Shown here: positions 1 through 7,206 of the stretch, piece after piece
Layout of the letters: every line of letters starts with the position of its first letter
Numbering within the stretch: position 1 is the stretch's first letter
From: Candidatus Peregrinibacteria bacterium
GTDB lineage: Bacteria > Patescibacteriota > Gracilibacteria > Peribacterales > Peribacteraceae
DNA: 14,075 nt
Reading direction: 5' to 3'
Assembly (NCBI GenBank): GCA_030638845.1
Contig: DAOWDW010000076.1
Coordinates: 1 to 14,075 of the forward strand
Notes under the pieces: generated by a model
The model's database searches: none
Told to the model about the DNA's origin: nothing
Seen by the model: the letters and a program-made list of their open reading frames with translations, nothing else
Translations under genes and position numbers: made by a program

Positions 1-699
1 TATTTCTTTCTCTACTTTCATAAATCCAAGAAAATTACTCCATGTATCAAATCTAATATCACTAATAGCACTACATAAACCACGATAACCATTTGCCTGT
101 AGCCAGTGAGAACTATGCCATTTATCGTCTGATATACCTTCCTCTCTGAAAAGTTTAATAAAATCATCTGGCATTTTACATCCTACGACTCTATTTATAA
201 GCTTCCTATCTGACACATGGTATGAATTCTTTATATTATCAGCACCAATATATTCAAGAAAATTATTCCATACACCAAAGCGTTGACCTTCACTAATAGC
301 TTTATAAAATCGATCATAACCATTGTTTCTAAACCATGCACTGCTAAATACATCCTCAAAGGCAACATTAAGTAATGCAAAAAGTTGCCAAAATTCTTCA
401 GGAGAATTTAATTGCTGTACTCTCTGATCCCAATAAAGATCATCATAACTTTTTTTAGTACTTATTTTTTCCAGTAAAACCTCCGCACAAGCTTGTACAA
501 CATATAATCGATTCTGATTTACTTTTTTCTCTACATCTAAATTTGCAACTTCGTCACAAAGCATTTTCCATGAGCCAACTCCTTCCACCTCAAGCGCATC
601 AAACCTATTTCGCATCTCAGCTATTAAACGAACAGGAATTTTACGGTCTATAAACTCGTATTGTTCCATAAATCCCGATGGAGTAAGGGCTTCGTTCAT
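1..699 (-). CDS. Repeat-containing hypothetical protein, C-terminus beyond window
   Basis: This frame is open for 233 codons from an ATG at 699-697 to the window edge, so the gene is partial here. I do not recognise the family. The product is hydrophilic and probably mostly helical, with no signal peptide or membrane segment. It contains at least two copies of a unit of about 33 residues, roughly 77 residues apart. They share the pattern SS-x-W-[FL]-x2-NGY-x4-x2-AIS-x6-W-x-NFL, at nt 345-244 and 114-19. The spacing and conserved Trp/Gly-Tyr/Ala-Ile positions suggest a repeat protein for macromolecule binding; a distant relation to the short repeats attached to HNH/homing endonucleases is possible but unproven. 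It is transcribed divergently from the HPF-like gene and has its own well-formed promoter. Confidence 0.75.
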   Translation of the reverse strand, partial: MNEALTPSGFMEQYEFIDRKIPVRLIAEMRNRFDALEVEGVGSWKMLCDEVANLDVEKKVNQNRLYVVQACAEVLLEKISTKKSYDDLYWDQRVQQLNSPEEFWQLFALLNVAFEDVFSSAWFRNNGYDRFYKAISEGQRFGVWNNFLEYIGADNIKNSYHVSDRKLINRVVGCKMPDDFIKLFREEGISDDKWHSSHWLQANGYRGLCSAISDIRFDTWSNFLGFMKVEKEI

Positions 700-705
700 A
701 AATAG

Positions 706-734
706 AAAATAACACTATTTCTATATTTCGTCAA
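706..734 (-). promoter_or_regulatory. Sigma-70-type promoter, probably leaderless
   Basis: On the minus strand there is TTGACG (734-729), a 17-base spacer, then TATTTT (711-706), preceded by an extended -10 TG. Six bases separate the -10 box from the ATG at 699, so transcription would start at or next to the A of the start codon. No Shine-Dalgarno motif is possible in that space. The boxes are seen in the sequence; the start site is inferred. Confidence 0.6.
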
Positions 735-758
735 CTATGATCGATACTATTCTATATA

Positions 759-767
759 TGCTATACT
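759..767 (+). promoter_or_regulatory. Extended -10 promoter for the HPF-led operon
   Basis: TGCTATACT (TGn followed by TATACT at 762-767) matches an extended -10 element. I see no good -35 box at the expected distance, which is common for extended -10 promoters. Predicted initiation near 774 gives a pyrimidine-rich leader of about 22 bases to the ATG at 796, without a Shine-Dalgarno motif. The 96-base gap between the divergent genes holds this promoter and the opposing one. Confidence 0.5.
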
Positions 768-795
768 TTCTCCATCCTTTTCCCCTCTATCTGCT

Positions 796-1146
796 ATGAA
801 AGTTCTCCACTTTGAGAAAAATTATCAGCTAACAGATAAAGAATTGCTTTTAATTGCAAGAAAAGTAGGAAAACTGGCTACATACTGTAGAAGAGTGCAG
901 GATGAAAGCTCTTCTATAAGAATAGATACAGAAAAGAGAAATACTCAAAAGAATAAAGACTCTATAAAAATGAATATTACTGTAGAACTACCTAAAAAAA
1001 CGCTTAGAGCAGAGTCCAGAAAATCAAGCGTATTAGATGCAGTAGATAGATGCATGGAAAAGCTAGAACCTCAAGTAAAAAAATATAAGGATATGCAAGG
1101 ATTTAGCTCAAAATCTAGTGCAAAAAAGGGCACAAAAAGAGGGTAA
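796..1146 (+). CDS. Ribosome hibernation promoting factor (HPF/RaiA-like)
   Basis: This 116-residue protein fits the short HPF/YfiA (sigma-54 modulation/S30AE) family. Members bind the decoding region of the 30S subunit under starvation, block tRNA and mRNA sites and protect idle ribosomes. Visible support is a first basic helix (about residues 14-34), a beta segment near 57-66 reading MNITVELP, the family-like AES-x-SSVLDAVDRCMEKLE helix region (about 72-93) and a KKYKDM end followed by a Lys/Ser-rich tail. It lacks the extra C-terminal dimerisation domain of long HPF, so the length suits the short type. It is first in a three-gene run, with the next gene starting within 20 bases of its stop. 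The N-terminal half is divergent, so confidence is good but not complete. Confidence 0.82.
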   Translation: MKVLHFEKNYQLTDKELLLIARKVGKLATYCRRVQDESSSIRIDTEKRNTQKNKDSIKMNITVELPKKTLRAESRKSSVLDAVDRCMEKLEPQVKKYKDMQGFSSKSSAKKGTKRG

Positions 1147-1164
1147 AAGGTGTACAATGTTTTT

Positions 1165-2691
1165 ATGATTTTAAAAAGAATTACCACTGGCTTATTGCTT
1201 GCGACTCTTATTCCACTTATTTCACCTGTATTTGCAGCAAGTGGGGATATATTGGGCGAAGACCAACCATTATCTGCGGTTATTTCTGGACCAAATGATA
1301 TAGCAGTAGGCAGAACTCTTGTACTAGATGCATCTGCATCTGTAGGGCTAGGAGAAGAAACTGTGTATAGATGGTTTATGAATGGAAAAACTCAACCTAT
1401 AAGCCGAACCGTGGAAATGGTTTTTACACCCGAGAAAGCAGGTGAAAGTGTTATTCGCCTAGAAATTCAAACAGTTAAAGATGGAGAAGAATTAGAAATA
1501 GCAATAGAAAAAAATATAACAATTTATGAAAGAAAAATGGTGTTAATAGCAAGTCCTATTGTTACTCCAGAAAAAATAAAAGCTCATAGTGACACAGCAG
1601 CAAATGAAGGAATATTTCTTAAAGTTATACAACCAGAAAGTTCTGGTAGTACACCTCTTACATCTGAAGAACCACTTTTAAAACTAATAAAAGAACAATC
1701 CCAAACTCTAAATGGAGCAGAAACAATAATACTTTGGACAGATGGAATTACGGGGCTTCAGGCGCTTATGCAAGCCCTAGAAGATGACACAGAACGCCTT
1801 CAAGGCATAGCAAATCAAACTATAGTACTTCTCTCCGAGAGAAGCCTACAAACACTTGCAAGAACTGCACGAGGGCCTTTCGCAGTACTTAGACCAAGTA
1901 GCATATTAATAACGAGGAAAACTGCAATGAATACCATTTTCACAACACCAGATATAGGAAGTGCTGTGCAGGAATTGGAAGTTAAAGATAATCAATATTT
2001 AATAGTAGATGCTTCCACAGCAGGAATAAGACCTTGGAATCTTCTCTCTTCACTAGTTAATTACATGCTTACGCATGGTACATCTAGCCAAACTGTAATA
2101 CTTCTTCTTATGCTACCAGTTATTGCAATGATTCTTGCCTTCTTAAAGCAAGTAATTGGGGTTACAACATTTGGGCTATATACACCTTCTGTTATCGCAC
2201 TAAGTTTCCTAGTTTTAGGATGGCACACAGGATTACTTTTCTTACTATTTATTTTGATTACTGGCTACGCCACTCGCGCATTTATGCGCCGGTGGCGCCT
2301 ACTTTATATTCCTAAAGTTGCCATAATTATTACTGTAGTAAGTATAACTTTGCTTCTACTTCTCGGTCTTGGAACAGCATTTGATATTGTACTTGGAGGA
2401 GACACTGTTTTTGTTCTTCTTATTATGTCTACGCTCTCAGAAAGTTTCTTAAATGTTAAAACTGAAGAAGGGCTATACAGTGCCATACTAGGTATAGGAG
2501 AAACTATTTTAGCTGCACTTCTTTGCGTATTTATTGCCCAATGGCCATGGCTTCAATCTATTATTCTCGCATATCCAGAGCTTATTCTGTTTACCATACC
2601 TGCAGATGTTTTTCTTGGAAGATGGTCTGGCTTAAGACTGGTTGAGTACGTACGTTTCCGAGAGGTTTTTAAGCATTTACAAGAAGAATAA
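1165..2691 (+). CDS. 7TM membrane protein of the inactive-transglutaminase-associated type, secreted N-terminal region
   Basis: With the ATG at 1165 the protein has 508 residues; a GTG at 1150 adds five residues but lies only 3 bases after the previous stop. The N-terminus is a signal peptide (MILKR, hydrophobic core, VFAA near 22-26). A PKD/Ig-like beta domain follows (about 35-115, with LDASAS and YRWFMNG). Next comes an alpha/beta extracytoplasmic segment (about 125-285). About seven hydrophobic helices follow (about 309-483). The C-terminal block (KQVIG-x2-TFGLY-x-P, PEL-x3-TIPADVFLGR, GLRLVEY-x-RFR) matches the 7TM domain usually fused to an inactive transglutaminase (7TM_transglut). That family typically neighbours an ATP-grasp alpha-L-glutamate-ligase-like gene, exactly as here. 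The usual transglutaminase-like region is not recognisable. The role is probably envelope anchoring or substrate handling for the ligase; this is inference. Confidence 0.85.
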   Translation: MILKRITTGLLLATLIPLISPVFAASGDILGEDQPLSAVISGPNDIAVGRTLVLDASASVGLGEETVYRWFMNGKTQPISRTVEMVFTPEKAGESVIRLEIQTVKDGEELEIAIEKNITIYERKMVLIASPIVTPEKIKAHSDTAANEGIFLKVIQPESSGSTPLTSEEPLLKLIKEQSQTLNGAETIILWTDGITGLQALMQALEDDTERLQGIANQTIVLLSERSLQTLARTARGPFAVLRPSSILITRKTAMNTIFTTPDIGSAVQELEVKDNQYLIVDASTAGIRPWNLLSSLVNYMLTHGTSSQTVILLLMLPVIAMILAFLKQVIGVTTFGLYTPSVIALSFLVLGWHTGLLFLLFILITGYATRAFMRRWRLLYIPKVAIIITVVSITLLLLLGLGTAFDIVLGGDTVFVLLIMSTLSESFLNVKTEEGLYSAILGIGETILAALLCVFIAQWPWLQSIILAYPELILFTIPADVFLGRWSGLRLVEYVRFREVFKHLQEE

Positions 2692-2706
2692 ATTTTAATA
2701 TTTCAT

Positions 2707-5160
2707 ATGCCTTCTTTTTTTGGTAACAACGGCATACTGGGTATGAATGCAAGAAATCTGCTTTATATTAAACCATTCAATCCAAGAAAAGTTGTTGCAC
2801 TTGCAGACGACAAATTAAAAACTAAAGCTTTTTTAGCAGCACGAGGTATACCAACTGCAAAAATTTACGCAAGAATAGAAAATAGAAATCAATTAAAAGA
2901 ATTTGATGTAAATACCCTTCCAAATGAATGTGTATTAAAACCAAATTATGGATTTGGAGGTGAGGGAATATTAATTCTTAAGGGAAGGGACAAGCAGGGG
3001 AAATTTTTAATTGGAGGAAAATATCCCGTAACCGAAGAAGAAATAAAAGAGCACATAGAAGATATTTTAGATGGAATGTTTTCTGTAAATGGAAAATCAG
3101 ATACTGCATTTTTCGAACAGATTCTTTCTCCTCATAACTGCTTTGCAAAATTTAGACCAGCAGGGCTTCCAGATATTCGCATTATTGTATTTAACATGGT
3201 GCCAGTTATGGCAATGCTTCGTATTCCAACTTCAGATAGCCAAGGAAAGGCAAACGTACATTTAGGAGGAATAGGTATTGGAATAGATATATCAAAAGGC
3301 ATAACAACTCATGCAGCACAATTCCATAGTATTATTACATCTCTCCCACACGGAGGATCTCCTGCAAATATTCAAATACCATATTGGGATGAAATACTAT
3401 TAATTTGTTCTCGAATACAACAAATAACAAATATTGGTTATTTAGCGTGTGATATAGCAATTGATGAAAATATGGGACCTGCATTACTAGAAGTGAATGC
3501 TAGAGCTGGGCTTATGGTGCAACTTGCAAATTTAGCACCGCTAAGAGCAAGGCTTGAAAAAGTAAAAGATGTTAAAGTTGGCACACCAGAAAAAGGAGTA
3601 AGAATGGGAAAAGATTTATTTGGAAGTGCAGGTAGCAAATCAACAACAGAAGAAATCCCCGAAAAACCAATACTTGGAACACATGAATCAATTGTAATTA
3701 GTTGTGACGGAGCCAATATTGAATCTCCTTGTATTATTTCACCAGATCAAGAAAGAACACTTTTCCCGGAAAAGCTAATTGAAAAAATTCGGGATAAAGG
3801 TGGACTTGAACTAGAAGATAAAAACGAAAAAACATACAAAGTTAAATTTGTACTTCATGGAAAAAAATTACAAACATTAATAAGCGAAAATAAGAATCCA
3901 GAAAGTGAAATGGTAATAATCGGCAGAAGAGATTTAACAGGATTCCTTATAGATCCATCTAAAGAAAATTCAACTCCAATTAAGCACTCATCCGTAAAAG
4001 TAGATGTAAGAGCTATAGATAGCACTCTAGGACAAATAGATAGAGAATTACTGCTTATAAAACATTTAAAACCTGTTAACCTAGAAGAAGAAAGACAGCG
4101 AGCCATAAGCGACATTAGATACAATCCCCTATTCCAATATCCAGAACCAAAAGTAAATCTAGGCGAAGTAGAAAAGAAAATTAAAAAACCAATTGTTGCA
4201 GACTGCCCCTTAAGCATTCTTCTCGAAAAGAAAAGGAGAGAGTTGCTTAGTAGAATTTCCCTTATTCGTCACAGAGGAAATTCAGATAAATTTACAGAAA
4301 TATCACGTGCACTTTTTGGAGCACCAAGTTCGGCTTTAATAAGATCTGCAGCTGCAGAACTACACAATAGAACTGCATGTGAATTACCAGCAAAAGAGAA
4401 AGATCTTCTATCTTCGGAAGAAGTAAGTAAAATATTTGAAAATATTTTAAATAAATATGGACTTCATAACTGGAACGTAGCAATACGACAAAAACTTGTT
4501 GCCAACTGTACTGTTGGCGGGCAACAAATTTACCTAAGGGAAGATGCTAAATTCTCAGAAATTCATGCAAAAGCACTTATAGCTCATGAAATAGAAACTC
4601 ATATTCTTACAGCAGAAAATGGCTTACATCAGCCATATATTATATTTAGAAATGGATGTGCTAATTATCTAGATACCCAAGAAGGACTAGCAACATACAA
4701 TCAAAATAGAATATATGGGGAACATCATGAAAAAAGATTTAACCCACCAAGAAATGTACTTGGTGTTGCATACGCACTAGACCACTCTTTTGCAGAAACT
4801 AGGACATACCTTCACGAAGAACTAGGTTTTGACGAAGAAAAAGCATTAACTAGTGCCATCTCTATGAAGCGAGGACTTAGTGATACGTCTGAGTATGGAG
4901 CATTTACAAAGAGTATAGTTTATTACAGAGGGCTTAGAGCTATAGAGCACTTTATAAAAGAAGAAGGAAATATTGCAGATTTGTATATTGGAAAAATTGC
5001 AATGGAAGACTTAGAACAAATTAAAAAAATTACCGATTTGCAACCACCACTTCTGCTACCAAATTTCCTTTTAGACAAAGAAGATACAAAGAAAAAACCA
5101 AATAAAAAAATCACTAAGAAGACAAGAAAGAAAGAAATAGAGTCAGCTAAAGAGGAATAA
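2707..5160 (+). CDS. Fusion: alpha-L-glutamate-ligase-like ATP-grasp + degenerate retropepsin-like domain + DUF1704/QEGLA metallopeptidase
   Basis: This 817-residue protein has three parts. Residues 1-290 are an ATP-grasp ligase of the alpha-L-glutamate-ligase-like type: NPRK...ADDKLKTK at 25-40, Lys78 in VLKPN, glycine loop YGFGGEGI (81-88), Asp156 and the metal-binding LEVNARAG (261-268). Residues about 325-420 resemble the RimB/LysX retropepsin-like 'ATP-dependent zinc protease' domain, ending in MVIIGRRDL-x-GFLIDPS, but the catalytic DTGA is replaced by DQER (347-350). Residues about 440-790 are DUF1704/MATCAP-type, with zinc motif HEIETH (627-632) and the QEGLA motif (658-662, ligand Glu659). 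A Lys-rich tail follows. The ligase should join amino acids to a peptide or protein in an ATP-dependent reaction, and the peptidase should trim a C-terminus. It starts 15 bases after the 7TM gene. No signal peptide, so it is cytoplasmic. Confidence 0.9.
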   Translation: MPSFFGNNGILGMNARNLLYIKPFNPRKVVALADDKLKTKAFLAARGIPTAKIYARIENRNQLKEFDVNTLPNECVLKPNYGFGGEGILILKGRDKQGKFLIGGKYPVTEEEIKEHIEDILDGMFSVNGKSDTAFFEQILSPHNCFAKFRPAGLPDIRIIVFNMVPVMAMLRIPTSDSQGKANVHLGGIGIGIDISKGITTHAAQFHSIITSLPHGGSPANIQIPYWDEILLICSRIQQITNIGYLACDIAIDENMGPALLEVNARAGLMVQLANLAPLRARLEKVKDVKVGTPEKGVRMGKDLFGSAGSKSTTEEIPEKPILGTHESIVISCDGANIESPCIISPDQERTLFPEKLIEKIRDKGGLELEDKNEKTYKVKFVLHGKKLQTLISENKNPESEMVIIGRRDLTGFLIDPSKENSTPIKHSSVKVDVRAIDSTLGQIDRELLLIKHLKPVNLEEERQRAISDIRYNPLFQYPEPKVNLGEVEKKIKKPIVADCPLSILLEKKRRELLSRISLIRHRGNSDKFTEISRALFGAPSSALIRSAAAELHNRTACELPAKEKDLLSSEEVSKIFENILNKYGLHNWNVAIRQKLVANCTVGGQQIYLREDAKFSEIHAKALIAHEIETHILTAENGLHQPYIIFRNGCANYLDTQEGLATYNQNRIYGEHHEKRFNPPRNVLGVAYALDHSFAETRTYLHEELGFDEEKALTSAISMKRGLSDTSEYGAFTKSIVYYRGLRAIEHFIKEEGNIADLYIGKIAMEDLEQIKKITDLQPPLLLPNFLLDKEDTKKKPNKKITKKTRKKEIESAKEE

Positions 5161-5181
5161 TAAAAATGAAGCAATGCGATA

Positions 5182-5262
5182 ATGAAGCAATATAGTAGAA
5201 CGCTTCGCAAATCGCTTGCGCATTGTTTACCATGAGCTAGTCGAATGGTTTTATTGTTTTAT
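5182..5262. repeat. Dispersed intergenic repeat, copy 1
   Basis: Bases 5182-5228 match 7087-7133 at 45 of 47 positions. Similarity continues in broken form through a TGAGCT...TCGAA stretch to a final TTTTATTGTTTTATT. The copy carries a small hairpin (CGCAA/TTGCG, 5206-5220) and is preceded by a partial duplication of its own start (AATGAAGCAAT at 5165 and again at 5181). It fills the gap between two convergent genes. I infer a REP/MITE-like element rather than a gene. Confidence 0.7.
5229..5260 (+). terminator. Possible weak terminator for the HPF-7TM-ligase operon
   Basis: ACCAT (5229-5233) can pair with ATGGT (5245-5249) across an 11-base loop, followed directly by TTTTATTGTTTT. The stem is only five pairs, so intrinsic termination is uncertain. 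A better hairpin of the same design (ACCATTC...GAATGGT then TTTT) occurs at 13934-13970, which is the main reason to mention it. Confidence 0.35.
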
Positions 5263-5270
5263 TAATCTTG

Positions 5271-6320
5271 TTACTCCCAATCAACTTTACTCAAAGTATC
5301 TACTCCTGTCATCCATATTTGCCCTTTAGATAGAGGTAATACCTCACTTAAATAGTCATAAAATTCAAACGAATCATTTATAGATTCTCTACTCCAAGTA
5401 CCTTCATATACTTTTCCCGATCTAAAAAGAAGCATGTCTCCTTCTCCAACTGTTTTAACAGAAAGACGACCTTCATGAGGCATTTCTTCTGTTTTCATTT
5501 CTAAGAAAATTACATTGCTTGGATGCGCAGGAGAAATAACATCTCCATTTACACGGATATATTCACTTCGCGCTTTGTTATACGTATATTTAACATTATG
5601 AGTTGGATTATAAAAATTGAATTTTACAATAGTAGCTCCACTACTATTTTTTGCACGACCAACAGGAAAAAGAGGTATTTTAACTGACTTGTTATACCCT
5701 TCAGCGACTTCTGAAAGTAATGAAGAAAGCCCCTCTTCCTCAATATAAAGATTATGAGGAGCAGGAATACTAGATGCTCTAACAAAATAATCATCTTCTA
5801 AATATATTGCATTAAAATTAATAAAATCTTCAAAATCTTCAACTCTATCCAATGCTTCTGGACTTCCGCCTGCATGAAAAATAATTGAAGACCACGGGAA
5901 AAATGCATCCAAAAAATATGGACGAATAGATCTAACTGGACCAATAGCTTCTGGAATATCATCCATGGAAAAAAGTGCCACAAATCTAGAAATAAATCCC
6001 TCTACATAAAATTCTTGTATTAACAAAGCTTCTTCTAGTCCAAGATGATATCTCCTAGCATCTTCATGGTTTTCAACCATAATAGCAAATAGACTTATTT
6101 TGGATGAAAATGGAGAAGTTAGAGGTAGTCTAGAAATAATACTTTTAAAAATATTGTTCTTAGATTCGATTACTAATATTTCATCTATTTCTATAGTCTT
6201 TATTTCTTCAATTGATATATATTCTTCTGAAAAAGATACAATATGCATAGAAAACAAAACGCCAACTACAAAAGTACTTATCAGTAGAAGCCCAAATAAT
6301 AAACGGGTGACGAAAGACAC
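5271..6320 (-). CDS. DUF3048 domain-containing membrane-anchored/secreted protein
   Basis: This 349-residue protein begins at GTG 6320; no in-frame ATG lies upstream before a stop. Residues 6-28 form a hydrophobic segment without a lipobox cysteine, so it is probably a signal anchor placing the rest outside the membrane. Family hallmarks of DUF3048 (YerB-like) are clear: FAIMVENHEDARRYHLGL, VEGFISRFVALFS, IGPVRSIRPYF, FHAGGSPEALD and a PHNLY motif in the N-terminal domain. The smaller C-terminal DUF3048_C domain carries the TYN-x2-RSEY and TVGEGDMLLFR-x-GKVYEGTW segments. The molecular function of the family is not established; it is common in Gram-positives and Patescibacteria. The gene lies 26 bases downstream of the L25 gene on the same strand and is probably co-transcribed with it. 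It converges with the ligase-fusion gene. Confidence 0.9.
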   Translation of the reverse strand: MSFVTRLLFGLLLISTFVVGVLFSMHIVSFSEEYISIEEIKTIEIDEILVIESKNNIFKSIISRLPLTSPFSSKISLFAIMVENHEDARRYHLGLEEALLIQEFYVEGFISRFVALFSMDDIPEAIGPVRSIRPYFLDAFFPWSSIIFHAGGSPEALDRVEDFEDFINFNAIYLEDDYFVRASSIPAPHNLYIEEEGLSSLLSEVAEGYNKSVKIPLFPVGRAKNSSGATIVKFNFYNPTHNVKYTYNKARSEYIRVNGDVISPAHPSNVIFLEMKTEEMPHEGRLSVKTVGEGDMLLFRSGKVYEGTWSRESINDSFEFYDYLSEVLPLSKGQIWMTGVDTLSKVDWE

Positions 6321-6346
6321 AATTAAGTATGTTTAATAAATTAAGA

Positions 6347-7015
6347 TTATTCCTTTTTCTCTTCTTCTTTACCTTCTCCTTCTTTCTTCTCTCCTTCTGT
6401 GTCTTCTCCTTCTGCTCCTTCTTCACTTTCTTCGCCCTCCTCTTCTGTCTTAACTTCTTCTACGCGCCTTGGCTCCTGTGCTGTTGCAATCATTAACTCG
6501 TCTTCATCTAGTATTGTTACACCTTCTGGTGCTTTAAGATCTGAAATATGTAAAGAAGCAGAGAAATCTACAATTGGTTCTAAAGAAACAGAAATAGCAT
6601 GTGGAAGATTATCTGGAAGACATTTAACATTTACATGGTCACATGTTGTAACCAATACTCCACCTAAGTCCGAAACTGCAAGTGCCTCTCCCTCGAAATG
6701 GATAGGAACTGCAGCCTCTATCTCCTTCTTCATATCTACTACATAAAAATCTACGTGAAGAATTTTATCGGACACAGGGTCAAACTGAACAGCATGGAAC
6801 AAAGTAGGAACTTTCTTCCCATTTACCTCTAATTGAACAATTGTGCTTTCTCCTGCAGTAACATACGCCTTATAGATTTCATTATATTCACACTGAAACT
6901 GCGTATTTTCAACATTGTTACCATACAGTACGCAAGGTACCTTTCCAGAAGCCCTAAGGGAATTTAGGGTTAATTCTGTATTTTTGGCCTCTGTTGAGAG
7001 GGAAACTGTATCCAT
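6347..7015 (-). CDS. rplY: Large-subunit ribosomal protein L25 (Ctc/TL5 type)
   Basis: This 222-residue protein has the two-domain Ctc/TL5 layout. Residues about 5-94 form the 5S rRNA-binding L25 domain (LRASGKVPCVLYG, FDPVSDKILHVDFYVVD). Residues about 95-185 form the C-terminal beta domain (VPIHFEGEA, GGVLVTTCDHVNVKCLP, LPHAISV, HISDLKAPEGV). It binds 5S rRNA in the 50S central protuberance. The last 37 or so residues are a Glu/Gly/Lys low-complexity tail, coded by the TC-rich minus-strand template at about 6349-6455. The ATG at 7015 is preceded by no Shine-Dalgarno motif; a promoter with TTGACC (7055-7050), a 17-base spacer and TAGTCT (7032-7027) would give a leader of only about 5 bases. 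It lies upstream of, and probably co-transcribed with, the DUF3048 gene. Confidence 0.93.
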   Translation of the reverse strand: MDTVSLSTEAKNTELTLNSLRASGKVPCVLYGNNVENTQFQCEYNEIYKAYVTAGESTIVQLEVNGKKVPTLFHAVQFDPVSDKILHVDFYVVDMKKEIEAAVPIHFEGEALAVSDLGGVLVTTCDHVNVKCLPDNLPHAISVSLEPIVDFSASLHISDLKAPEGVTILDEDELMIATAQEPRRVEEVKTEEEGEESEEGAEGEDTEGEKKEGEGKEEEKKE

Positions 7016-7026
7016 AAAGCCAAGAT

Positions 7027-7055
7027 AGACTATGTAAGAGATGGGAGGAGGTCAA
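7027..7055 (-). promoter_or_regulatory. Promoter for rplY-DUF3048
   Basis: Minus-strand TTGACC (7055-7050), a 17-base spacer and TAGTCT (7032-7027). Initiation would fall near 7020, about 5 bases before the rplY ATG at 7015, leaving no room for a ribosome binding site. The -10 box is a moderate match. Confidence 0.45.
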
Positions 7056-7086
7056 ATTATTAGAAGCTTAAATTAACAGCAGGGAA

Positions 7087-7206
7087 ATGAAGCAATATAG
7101 TAGAACACTTCGTAAATCGCTTGCGCATTGTTTTATTGTTTACACTGAGCTTGCTTACACTGAGTGTAATCGAAGTGTCGAAGTGCTTCATTGTTTTATT
7201 GTTTTA
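7087..7206. repeat. Dispersed intergenic repeat, copy 2 (longer form)
   Basis: This copy matches copy 1 at 45 of 47 bases over 7087-7133, then carries extra material: a second ATTGTTTAC step, a perfect hairpin TTACAC-TGA-GTGTAA (7155-7169), and a GAAG-TG-CTTC foldback (7180-7189). It ends in TTTTATTGTTTTATT like copy 1. It lies between rplY and the upstream glycosyltransferase, and its last part overlaps the 3' end of that gene. The TGAGTGTAATCGAAG motif resembles the CTGAGC-n-GTCGAAG hairpin sequences found between genes of many bacteria. Confidence 0.65.

Noticed and set aside
1150..1164. GTG start for the 7TM protein
   Set aside because: It sits 3 bases after the hpf stop, and the ATG five codons later gives a cleaner signal peptide. 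It is not excluded.
5165..5228. CRISPR-like short repeats
   Set aside because: Only two AATGAAGCAAT units occur 16 bases apart, with no regular spacers and no cas genes in the window.
6399..6746. Plus-strand open frame of 115 codons rich in Ser/Pro
   Set aside because: It is the antisense shadow of rplY; the Ser-rich composition comes from the complement of the Glu-rich tail.
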